This document shows, in pieces, positions 1 to 9,575 of a stretch of DNA of 15,176 bases; within the stretch, counting starts at the first letter, position 1, and each line of letters opens with the position of its first letter. Below the pieces are notes generated by a model. That model saw nothing but the letters and a program-made list of their open reading frames with translations. It made no database searches and was not told the origin of the DNA. A program made the translations under genes and the position numbers. This stretch comes from Seiridium cupressi (lineage: Eukaryota; Ascomycota; Sordariomycetes; Amphisphaeriales; Sporocadaceae), in contig JARVKI010000209.1 in assembly GCA_036674765.1 (NCBI GenBank), positions 1 to 15,176 of the forward strand, in the 5' to 3' direction.

Positions 1-679
1 ATACGTAAAATAATATAATAAAATAAAAAATATTAAAAGTTTAAAACTAATAAATAAATCTTTTTATCGATTAAAAATATTAAATAATAACGTTTAAATA
101 ATAAATTAATAAATAAATATTTAAATTTCTTTTAAATAACGAAATTTATAAAATATTTTAAATTTACGTATTAATTAAATTTATTAAAAAAATTAAAAAT
201 TTATAACGTATTTTTTATATTAACGTTTAAAAGTTATTAAAATAAAAGTAACTTTATATAAAAATAACGTTTTAATATTAATTTAAAAGTAAAATTAATA
301 TAATAAATCGATAAAATCCTTAATTATTAAAGTTTTAAAAATAAATAATAATATTTAATTCGATAAAAAAAGATATTTAAATACGGATAATATTTAAAAA
401 CCGTATAAATATTTCGAAAACGTAACGTTAATTAAAAATTATAAAATATTTTTAAATATTAATAAAAGTTATAAATATATAATATATATACGTAACGAAA
501 ATACGGTTTAAGCGCTTTATAAGTAAAATTATTAAAAAAAAAAACCCCCGCGTAAAAACGCTTCTTTTTTATTTAAAGTTTTTAACGTAATTATCCTTTT
601 TACGTTACGCGTACGTAACGTTTAAATATTTATTTTACCTTTTTTTTATATTTTACCTTTTTTTTAATAAAAATAGTTT
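1..679. other. AT-rich RIP-degraded DNA, no recognisable gene
   Basis: The stretch is almost only A and T. The few C bases sit mostly in CpG, and CpA or TpG steps are nearly absent, which is the residue left by repeat-induced point mutation. All frames are full of stops and I recognise no protein. A CpG-bearing inverted repeat lies at 603-620. It is probably an old repeat copy, but no family can be named. Confidence 0.7.
603..620. repeat. Short perfect inverted repeat rich in CpG
   Basis: Seven-base arms, cgttacg (603-609) and cgtaacg (614-620), flank the four-base spacer cgta. Because RIP leaves CpG largely intact, CpG-containing palindromes stand out in this background. It may be only a surviving fragment of an older repeat, and no function is implied. 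Confidence 0.45.
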
Positions 680-684
680 TATAA
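680..684. repeat. Left target-site duplication (tataa)
   Basis: The five bases before the 5' LTR are tataa and match exactly the five bases after the 3' LTR (7960-7964). Five base pairs is the usual duplication length for Ty3/gypsy integrases. In such AT-rich DNA a chance match is not negligible. Confidence 0.6.
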
Positions 685-1113
685 TATTACGAACGTAACC
701 CGGTCGGGAGTACGGATTATAACCGGTAAGTAATAAATAAGTGTTTAATACCCTTAACTTAAAGGAATATTTATACTAATAATAATAGGTATTACTATCT
801 AATTAAACGGTAAGACTCTTAATTAAAAATGCTTAAAATTAATATATTAAGTAAATATAAGTAAATATAAATAAATAAGATTAATAAAAGAATAAATAAA
901 TATATAACTAAAAAGATTTCTTATATAAATAATTATTACTTTAATAATTAATTTAAATATTTATTTACTTATAAATAAAGCTTATTAAACTTTAATAATT
1001 ATATTTTTATTTAAAACTTAATATTTTTATTTTATATTACGTATTTTATTAATATAAACTTAATATTAATATATTATTTTAAAGTTTATTTTAACGATAA
1101 TATATTTGTTATA
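685..1113 (+). repeat. 5' long terminal repeat
   Basis: This pairs without any gap with 7531-7959. I counted about 45 mismatches in 429 positions, all C/T or A/G transitions with no transversion, which is what RIP predicts. A landmark near the start is the shared aacgtaacccggt segment. The exact ends are set by the loss of similarity and by the flanking duplication, and could be off by one or two bases. Confidence 0.85.
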
Positions 1114-1310
1114 TTTTAATTATCTTTATTTAAATACGTATTCTAGTTTAAGAATTATTAAATAATATTTTATAAACGATAATAATACCTTAAGTTCTTA
1201 GCGAAAGTAATATTAAAAATCTAATTAACGGATTTAACGCTTTACGTATAATATATTAAATATAATAATAATAATAAGAGTTAGCGGTATAACTGGGCAA
1301 CTTTTAACAG

Positions 1311-3556
1311 GTTTACGATAGCGTTCGCAGCGATAACTAGTAGCTCGTCGAGCAAATCGCGGCTATCCTTACTGCGATACTTATCGCTTATAAGACTAAT
1401 TATAAAATGCTAGCACCGCAGCCTTATAATAACAAAGACGGTAGCGTTTAAAAATTCTTTACCTAGGCAAAAGTATACCTACGCTTTTATAAAAATAACG
1501 TTAATAATAATTCCGATAAAATATTATACGTTACCGGATTTTTAAAAAATAACGCTTTCGAATAATTTAAATTAATTATAAAAGATTATTTTAATAATAA
1601 TAAAGATAATAAAAACGAAAAGATTAAGCGAGTTTTCGCTAATTATAATAAATTTAAATAACGTTTTAAAGTTATTTTTAATAATTTAAACGAAGTTTAT
1701 ATAATAAAAAGGAAGCTTATATAATTTAAATAAAAGAATTTTATAATTAAATACGTATTAAAGTTTAAATAAATCGCTTTTAAAATTAAATAAAATAATA
1801 ATAACGCTTTTATAACGCTTTTTTACGTAAAACTTAAAAAAGGTATTAAAAACGAAATTATTAAAGAAAATCGATTAAAAAACCTTAATATTTATATTAA
1901 AAGGATTATTAAAATTAATAACTATTTATATAAAAAATAACTTAAAAAACAAAGATAATTAAAAGGATTATAAATTAATACGTAAATATAACTTTAAATT
2001 AATACCAGCCGATTATAATAAAATAATTAATATCGCTTAAAAAATAAATAACGCGGGAAAATATCTTATAAAAGATATAATAAACTTATAAACCTCGACG
2101 TTATAAAGCAAGAAAACGGTAGGTACGATAAGAAATTAATAACGTATTATAATTATAAAAAAATAAAACACTTCGCTAATAAATACCGCTCGCTTAAAAA
2201 AAAACGACCTTTTAAGCCAGTTTTAAAAAGATAATAATTTAACTTTATTATAAAAAAATTAATTAAATACGATAGCTTATTTTAAACGGTATATTATAAT
2301 AATTAATACGAAACGTATAAGTTAAATAAAGACAAAGTAGGATAATACTTTATAATACCGGCTATTAAAACCATCGCGGTAATAGGAAAAAGCCCCGTAA
2401 AGCGACGAATTAACGCTTATAAACACTTTACATACTCCAACGATAACAGAAACAAATCCGACTAAAACCAGGTTATTATCCGCCGCGCGGAATAATAATA
2501 AAAGGAAGAAAATTTAAATCGAACTAACGTATTAAAGTTACGATTAATTAAAAAAAGAATTAATAAAATTCCCGTTATAATACGGTAATCCGCTAGATAT
2601 TAAAACGATTTTAAAACGATAATTATCCTTAAAAGGTTATTTTATAACGCTTTAAAATTTAAAAACGTTTTAATAAAAGCTGCTATAAAAGATGGGTTCG
2701 GAGACGCTTATACCCCTTATATAATATTTAAGGATAACGCTTAATTAGGGATAAAATACCCAAATTATATAAACGTATCCTGGATTAATTATATCGACCG
2801 ATTATATAATTAATATTTTAAAAAGAAACTAAAGTATAAATTCTTCCCTAAAAAACTAGAATTAAACCTTATCGGAATATTATAAATTAAAGGATAAATA
2901 AAAGACGTTATTATTATTTATAAAGACCTTTAAAGATACGCGGTAATTACTAGCGATTTATAAAAAATACGCGAATACGCTTTAAAATTATAAACGTAAA
3001 ATTAATATAAAATCGATAAATGCTTAATTTATATTAATAAAAAAAGCTTAGCCTAAAAATAGATTAAAAAATATAATAAAATAAAACGACTTTTAATTAA
3101 ACTAAAATCCCTTTTATTTAATATTATTATAAATTAATAAAAAAAAGAAAACGACCCTAAAAAATTAATTAAAAAAGCATTTAAAAAGTAACGTAACGAA
3201 AAAGACGGATTATAAATTTATAAAATTATAAATTATATCCGGGTATAGCGACAAAACGAAGGATTAATACCCTTTATATAAATAATACTACGAGTCTTTA
3301 TAAAATTAAAAATAAGGCAAAAAGCCGACGAACTAAAATATAACGAACCCTTAATATATTAAAGCCGGGAAAATCTATATATAAATTACGCCTTTATTTA
3401 TTAAAAAGTAAAAAATAAGAAAAAGCGACGATAATATTACCGACGCGATAAACGTTTGGGAAACGATTAAAACCGTATATAACGGGATAATAACGGTTAA
3501 ATAGCAGGTTTTTATACGTTATAAAAACGAGCGTATATAACCACTTTATAATTAAA
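1311..3556 (+). pseudogene. Gag of the chromovirus, RIP-degraded, with a long unassigned extension
   Basis: This frame (codons starting at positions divisible by 3) encodes the structural Gag protein that forms the particle and binds RNA. A methionine codon lies at 1407 in MLAPQPYNNKDGSV, but similar-quality sequence (LVEQIAAILTA, from about 1344) lies upstream, so the true start is uncertain and may be near 1311. The capsid region runs to about 2000. A CCHC knuckle sits at 2145-2186 with exact C-x2-C-x4-H-x4-C spacing, but all three cysteines now read Tyr (TAT) and only the His remains. The same frame continues without a detectable indel to about 3556, where the protease begins in the -1 frame. 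In this extra 1.35 kb the stops are TAA or TAG and the other residues look protein-like, but I do not recognise the domain. Boundaries are approximate. Confidence 0.78.
2145..2186 (+). other. Degraded CCHC zinc-knuckle motif in Gag
   Basis: The codons read Y-Y-N-Y, then four residues, H, then four residues, Y. The spacing equals C-x2-C-x4-H-x4-C if each Tyr (TAT) came from Cys (TGT/TGC) by G-to-A change. Retroelement Gag uses this motif to bind genomic RNA, and here metal binding would be lost. Confidence 0.75.
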
Positions 3557-6500
3557 GTGCGAATTATAAATTAAAATATTAAAGCTTTAATTAATATAAA
3601 AGCTTAAAAATTTTTTATTTCGCTACGAATCGTTAATAAATTTTAAATATTATAAAAATAAAAAAAAACGCTTTATTAATTTAAAATTATAAATAAAAAA
3701 TTAATAACGTATAATAACGAAATCGTTAATATAAAAATTACGTATATTTAAATTTATATTTAAAATTATAATAAAAGATTTATATATAATATTATAAAAA
3801 TTATAAATTACGATTTAGTTTTAAAAATACCTTAATTATAAGCGAGTAATCCCCGAGTAAATTAAAATATAAGCTAATTTTAATAGGATATATTAGGAAA
3901 AAACTTAGCTTTTAAATAACGCTTAATAAAAAAACCTTTAAATAAGTTTAAAACACTTAAATTTTACGTTATAACTAAAGATATTAAACCGAAACTTATA
4001 TATAAAATATTTAAAAAATATAAAAAGTTTAATAACTTATTTAATAAAAAACTAAATATAAAATTACTAATATATATAAGGTTTAATTACGAAATACTTT
4101 TAAAAAAAGGTACGGAATTATATTTTATATTTATTTACTTAATACGATTATAATATAAAAAAGTACTTAAAAAATACTTTAATAAAATGTTATTAAAAAA
4201 ATAAATTAAAGAATCCATTTTACCCGTAAAATACCTAATATTCTTTATATTAAAAAAAAGTAAAAACGAAAAGTTTAAATAAAAGCCTTATATCGACTAT
4301 TAAAAACTTAACGAAATTATAATTAAAAATAAATACCCTTTACTTTTAATTAAAAACCTGCGAAATAAATTATATAGCGTTAAATAGTTTATAACTTTAA
4401 ACTTATTTAACGTATATAAGTTAATTAAAATTAAAAAAGGCGACGAATAAAAAATAATATTTCGTAATAAATACGGATATTTTAAATATTTAATTATACC
4501 TTTTAAATTTATTAATATATTTACGAACTTTTAAAATATAATTAATATAATATTATAAAACTTTTTAAATAAGTTTATAATAATCTATTTTAATAATATA
4601 TTTATATTTTTAAATACGATTGAAAAATATAAATAATACGTTATAATAATATTTAAAAAATTATAAAAAATAAACCTTTTAATAAATTTAAAAAAGAATA
4701 AATTCTATTAGCGAAAAGTTATTTTCGTAAAATACGTAATATTTTTAAAAGAAATCCGAATAAAAAATTCTAAAATAATAATAATTAAAAAATGGCTAAC
4801 GCTTTAAAACGTTATAAACGTATAATCCTTTTTAAGATTAATAAACTATTATAAAATATTTATCCTTAGCTTTACAAAAATAAAAAGCTTTTTAACAAAC
4901 TTAACTAAAAAAAACTTATTATTTTAATAAACTTATACCGAATAATAAGCATTTAAAAAAATTAAAAAGAAAATAATAAAAAAACCCGTTATAATTATAA
5001 CCGATTTTAATAAAGAATTTAAGGTCGAAATTAACGTATTAAATTACGCGATCGGCGGTTAATTTAGTTAACGAAAAAACGATAAAAAGCTCTACTTAAT
5101 CGCTTATTACTTTAAAAAGCTTAATAAGCTAAATTTTAACTATTAAATCCACGATAAAGAATTAATAATAATTATTAAAATATTTAAAAAATAAAAATAT
5201 TACCTTAATAAAATAATATATTAAGTTAAAATTTATATTAATTATAAAAACTTAATATTATTTATTAATAATAAAGAATTTAATAAACGATAAATACGAT
5301 AATTAAAATTTTTAATAGATTTTAACTTTATTATTATTTACCGAAAAAGGTTAAAAAATAAAAAAGCCGACGCGTTAAATTATAAATCGGACCACTTTTA
5401 AAAAGCGTTTAAAAAAACGTATATTATTTTTACGATTAACGAAAAAAGAAACTTTATACCGATTATAAACTTATATATTATTAACCGTATAATTATATAA
5501 AAAATATAAATCGAGAAAATTAGTAAAAGATATTAAAAAACAGAGGTTTTAATATATTAAAAGAAAATATACCTCTTTAAAAAATTTTAAAAAAAACTTA
5601 TTAAAAAATATTATAAATTACTATTTAACGAATATATAAAAATCTTTAAAACTATTAAAAGAATTTAATAATAATTTAACTACAAAAACTTAAAATAATA
5701 TATTTTTAAAGTTATTAAAAATTGCGACTTTTATAATAAAGCTAAAGTATTTTAATATAAACCGTATAAAAAGTTATAATTAATAACGCTATTTAATAAA
5801 ACTTAAAAATCGGTCGTTATAAACTTTATTATTAAGTTATTACTATTAAAAAAACTAATAATAAACGTAAAATATAATAACATCCTTATTATTACGGAAC
5901 GATTTATAAAATACGGGTATTTTATCTTATATAAAAAAGTAAGCGACGTTATGGAGTTCGTTTATATTATTTTTAAAATTATAATTAATTAATATAAGCT
6001 GTTAAACGAATTTATCTCCGATAAAAATAAGCTTTTTACGTTAAAATTCTAATAATCCTTTATATTATAATTAAAAATTAAATATAAATTATTTACGGCG
6101 TTTTACTTATAAATAAATAAATAAATAAAACGAATAAATTAAATATTTAAATAATACTTATAATATTACGTTAATTATAAATAAAATAATTAAGTATAAT
6201 TATTATTAATTATGTAATTCGCTTATAATAACGCGATTAGCGAGCTTATTAAAATGTTATTATTTTACGCTAATTTTAGATATAACCTCGATATTATTAA
6301 AGAATTACTCTACGGCGAATAAGCGTTTAAAACCATTAAATACGTTAATAAACTCTAATTATTATAATAATCCTTATAATAAAAACTTTTATTCCTTTAA
6401 TAATAAATAAAATAATATTATAATAAAAAAAAGATTAAAAAACTAACCTTCGCGAAAGGAGATAAAGTTTATTTATTACGTAAAAATATTAAAATAAAGC

Positions 6501-6961
6501 GACTTAGCGATAAACTCGATTTTAAGAAATTTAAACTATTTAAAATTAATAAAATTATTTTAAAAATTAATTTTAAACTATTATTATTAAAAATAATATA
6601 AAACTACTTTATTATATATATATTTTTATTTAAACTAGCGTTTAAAAACGTTAAAATTAATATTACGTTAAAAACCGAAGTAAATTAATAAAAATACAAA
6701 ATAAAAAAAATATTAAAATATTATAAAAAAGGTAAAAACCTTTAATATTTAATTAAATAAAAAGATTACCTATTTAAGGAAAATATTTAAAACCTTAAAA
6801 AATATATTAAGGATTATATTACTTTTAAACGGTATTTCCGAAACCCGCGAAGAAGTTAAGACCAGAAGGTTTTGCTAGGCTAACGCCGCTCCAGTCGATT
6901 ACGGCACCCGCAGACTGCGCGAGGTTCGCTTCCGCCGCCTCGGCAGCCTCCAGCTCCTTAA
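3551..6961 (+). pseudogene. Pol polyprotein (protease-RT-RNase H-integrase-chromodomain), RIP-degraded
   Basis: One frame, with codon starts at positions leaving remainder 2 on division by 3, runs through the whole stretch with no indel I can see. Protease: the D-T/S-G site at 3593-3601 reads N-I-K. Reverse transcriptase from about 4200: ESILPVKYLIFF, then GDE before a stop, then KYGYFKYLIIPF, and the catalytic box at 4586-4597 reads YFNN in place of YxDD. RNase H from about 5018: FKVEINVLNYAIGG, HDKEL and later RKRLKNKKADAL. Integrase: a Cys pair near 5723-5734 has its second Cys changed to Tyr. The three catalytic positions read Asn (5822), Asp (6020, kept) and Lys in place of the final Glu. 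Chromodomain at 6701-6800: KKILKYYKKGKNL, then YLIK, stop, KDY. A basic, proline-rich tail follows to a stop at 6959-6961. The protein would be integrated and processed as part of Gag-Pol, but is non-functional here. Confidence 0.9.
6701..6800 (+). other. Chromodomain at the Pol C-terminus
   Basis: The frame reads IKKILKYYKKGKNL, then stop, YLIK, stop, KDYLFKENI, stop, NL. This follows the chromodomain pattern of an acidic/basic strand, YLIKW-K-Y and a W-E-P segment, with the Trp codons now stops. In chromoviruses this domain follows integrase and targets insertion to heterochromatin by reading histone H3 marks (family knowledge). Confidence 0.75.
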
Positions 6962-7283
6962 TAAATTAGAACTCCCGTTACGCCATCTAAACCCCTTTTA
7001 CGCGCGCCGCGGCCCGCATTTTCCTTAAACGAATAAAACGACCGATCGCCTTATTTATATTTTTGCGTATTTTTCGTTACGCCTTTTTTTATCTTTTTTA
7101 AAGCTTTAAAAAAAAGAATTTAGCGTCCGCTTTTATATGTTTAAAGCGACGATACTCTCGCAAAACGGCCTTTATAAAAGCCGCGGGAACGCCTGAACCG
7201 TCGCATTTCATACCTTTATCCGTATAAAACTTATAACTTTTTACTCTTTTTATTATTTTATAAGGAAGCTTTTTAAAAAAATA
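6825..7283 (-). pseudogene. Antisense ORF relic with a Cys motif, inside the retrotransposon 3' region
   Basis: On the minus strand one frame gives coherent protein-like sequence from about 7283 down to a TAA at 6825-6827. It has LPYKIIKRVKSYKFY, then TDKGMKCDGSGVPAAFIKA with Met at 7209-7211, then VLREYRRFKHIKADAK. Further on come AIGRFIRLRKMRAAARVKG, an Ala/Glu-rich stretch (KELEAAEAAEANLAQSAG) and a C-terminal end VIDWSGVSLAKPSGLNFF. A few stops interrupt it, as expected from RIP. Tyr codons at 7226 and 7235, with Cys in MKCDG, fit an original C-x2-C-x6-C motif. The layout (Cys motif, basic coiled-coil-like region, acidic tail) is reminiscent of hypothetical proteins I associate with fungal gypsy elements, but I cannot name a family. 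It overlaps the sense-strand Pol tail at 6825-6961. Confidence 0.55.
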
Positions 7284-7530
7284 TTAAAAATACGGTATAA
7301 CTTTAAAAAAATATATTTTAAACGAAATAAAAAGGTTTACGCGACGGATAAAAAAAAATAAAAAGGTTTTTTTTTTTATTTAGCTTTTTAAATACGACCT
7401 AATATAATAAGTACGCATTATAAAAACGAAAATAAAAAAAGGAATTTACTAAATTAATAAAATAAGCAGATACGACCTACTTATAAGACTTTAAGCTTCG
7501 AGGGCTAAGCTTTAAAAAAAAAGACCTTAA

Positions 7531-7959
7531 TATTATAAACGTAACCCGGTTAAAAGCACGGATTATAACTAATAAATAATAAATAAGTGCTTAATACCTT
7601 TAATTTAAAAGAATATTTATATTAATAATAATAAATATTATTATTTAATTAAACGGTAAGACTTTTAATTAAAAATGCTTAAAATTAATACGTTAAGTAA
7701 ATATAAGTAAATATAAGTAAATAAAATTAATAAAAGAATAAACGGATATATAACTAAAAGGATTTTTTATATAAATAATTATTATTTTAATAATTAATTT
7801 AAATATTTATTTATTTATAAATAAAGTTTATTAAGCCTTAACGATTATATTTTTATTTAAAACTTAATATTTTTATTTTATATTACGTACTTTATTAATA
7901 TAAACCTAACACTAGTGTATTATTTTAAAGTTTATCTTAACGATAATATATTCGTTATA
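7531..7959 (+). repeat. 3' long terminal repeat
   Basis: This is a gapless match to 685-1113, with transitions only. It keeps some C/G positions lost in the 5' copy (for example around 7916-7921), while the 5' copy keeps others lost here (703-710). The two LTRs were therefore mutated independently after insertion. Confidence 0.85.
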
Positions 7960-7964
7960 TATAA
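7960..7964. repeat. Right target-site duplication (tataa)
   Basis: Exact match to 680-684, directly after the 3' LTR. See the left copy for the caution about chance matches in AT-rich DNA. Confidence 0.6.
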
Positions 7965-9287
7965 AGGCTTAAAAGGCCTTTTAAAATAACGGTAACGCGG
8001 CGATTAACCTTTAATATATTAAAGTTTTAATTCGAAGAAATAATAAAAGCGCGGCCGGGGGGATTAATAATAAAAGTAAAAGGGTTAACGTAAAATACGC
8101 GTTACGCTTTAATAATAACGGCGGCGGTAATACGCACCGTATTTTTATCGTTATCGTCGATAATTTTATCGGTTTTAATAACGGTGTAAATAATAACGGC
8201 GGCGGTATAAAAGGTTTAAATTAAATTAATAATATTTATATAACGTAAAAGTAATAAAAAGAAATTAATTAAAATATATATATAATTTTAACCCGCGTAA
8301 TTTATATAATAAGCGTTAAATTTTAAAAAGTAATTAATATACGTAACGTATACGTAATAAAAACGTAATAAAATATTAATTAATTTAGTTATAATAACGG
8401 TAATTTTACTCGCGGGCGAAACGTTAAATATAAATACGGTATTAAGCTTTAAGCGTTTTAACGGCGCCGCGTTAAAGTTTAGCTTTTTTAACCTTTTTAT
8501 AAACGCGATTAATACGCGTAGCGAGGGCGGGGCGCTTATAATTACTATTATTAAAAGGCGGAGGCGGGAAAAAAGCGTTAACGTTAGCGATAATAACAAA
8601 TAATATCTATTTAAAATTAATATATACGTAATAATAATAAAAAAAAAGGTTTACCGTTAAAAAATAAAAAAATAATAATTATTATAAACGTTAATTACGC
8701 GATTACGCGTTATAAAAACGGTTATTTATTTAATAAAATAATAATTAATAATTAATAAACGCGACGTAATAATGTATTAAAAAAGCAGTTATTTATAATT
8801 AATAAAAATTTTTATTATTAAAAAAGGTTAATAATATTATAATATTATAATAAAGTAATTTAAAATTAAAAGGATTTTACCGTTTTTATTATAAAAAAAA
8901 TAAAATAAAAATTATTATATAAACGAAATTTAAAAGTTTAATATATATAATAATTAATTATTTAAATTTCGATTATTTTTATTTAATATTTAAATTATAA
9001 TTATTAATTATTATAATAACGCGAATAAATCTTTTACGTAATATAATTAATTATTATATTTATTATTAAAATTAATATAATTATAATATTACGAATAATT
9101 ATTATTATAATTAAATTTTTAAAATAAAAACTTAAAAAAAAAAGAATTATATTAAATATAAATATAATAATTACGTTAATATAACGTATAAATAACGTAA
9201 AATTATTAATAAAAAATAAAATTTGGGTTAAAAGGATTAATATAATATTAATATAACGCTAACGTAATACTAAAATAATATTAAAAT
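7965..9287. other. RIP-degraded DNA with a GC-richer patch, no supported gene
   Basis: From 7980 to about 8600 the sequence keeps many CpG and GGC/GCG steps, while CpA/TpG remain rare. A 19-bp direct repeat (aataataacggcggcggta) occurs at 8111-8129 and 8189-8207. From 8288 to 8601 both strands happen to be open for roughly 77 to 103 codons, but neither translation resembles a protein I know. From 8600 to 9287 it is plain AT-rich sequence. It most likely derives from another RIPed repeat next to the retrotransposon. Confidence 0.6.
8111..8207. repeat. Pair of 19-bp direct repeats
   Basis: The 19-mer aataataacggcggcggta occurs at 8111-8129 and again at 8189-8207. The copies are 78 bases apart, a multiple of three, so both read Asn-Asn-Asn-Gly-Gly-Gly in the same open frame. 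Confidence 0.6.
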
Positions 9288-9320
9288 AGCGCCGTAAAGG
9301 TGCGGCGCTGGCTTAGCGCC
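9288..9320. repeat. GC-rich double inverted repeat at the edge of the RIPed zone
   Basis: Arms agcgccg (9288-9294) and cggcgct (9303-9309) are perfect complements around an 8-base loop. The second arm can pair instead with agcgcc (9315-9320) around a 5-base loop. It sits at the switch from AT-rich to normal sequence. It could be a transposon terminus or subterminal repeat. I found no matching copy at the right edge near 14220. Confidence 0.55.
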
Positions 9321-9575
9321 TACGCCGCGGATATTAAGGGGCGGTAACCCATATTGGTTAAAGGGCAAAGATCAGTCTGTATCCTACCTATCTAGAAACT
9401 ATTATCATCTTCGTGGCCTTTCATTCTGTTGCACAATCCATCTGACACATACGCCTGCATGTAAGATCGGCTTATCGGTCACTGTCTCAAAGCACGCTAG
9501 AAATCCAGACAAGAGATACTGTGGATCGAGGCAGCGCGACTGCCACCATATTCTAGTAAAACTGTAACTGGTCTA
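9321..9575. other. Gene-free 3' flank of the transporter relic
   Basis: Base composition is ordinary with no RIP signature. There is no open frame of note and I see no clear polyadenylation signal on the minus strand. It probably holds the old 3' untranslated region of the ABC transporter gene. Confidence 0.55.

Larger units (their letters stand above)
685..7959 (+). mobile_element. RIP-inactivated Ty3/gypsy chromovirus, full length, about 7.3 kb
   Basis: A complete LTR retrotransposon is bounded by two direct repeats of 429 bp at a constant offset of 6846 and by matching tataa duplications. Between them, in order on the plus strand, I can read Gag with a CCHC zinc knuckle, then Pol with protease, reverse transcriptase, RNase H, integrase and a C-terminal chromodomain. 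That order plus the chromodomain defines the chromovirus branch of Ty3/gypsy. Every domain is shot through with TAA/TAG at positions where Gln or Trp belongs, and key residues are altered by G-to-A or C-to-T changes, so the element cannot encode its own movement. LTR ends read ta(t)...(a)ta, as expected for TGT...ACA after RIP. A poly-A/purine run at 7514-7524 near the 3' LTR could be the polypurine tract. I could not identify a primer-binding site after 1113. Confidence 0.92.

Noticed and set aside
680..7964. Functional, active retrotransposon
   Set aside because: Dozens of stops and altered catalytic residues in Gag and Pol rule out self-encoded activity.
8288..8599. 103-codon minus-strand open frame in the RIPed region
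   Set aside because: The composition follows the AT/CpG-biased background, the opposite strand is also open, and the translation is low-complexity hydrophobic/basic with no recognisable motif.
1..9287. Mitochondrial or other naturally AT-rich genome as source of the AT-rich block
   Set aside because: The block contains a nuclear-type LTR retrotransposon with Gln/Trp-to-stop changes and transition-only LTR differences, which is RIP rather than a native AT-rich code.
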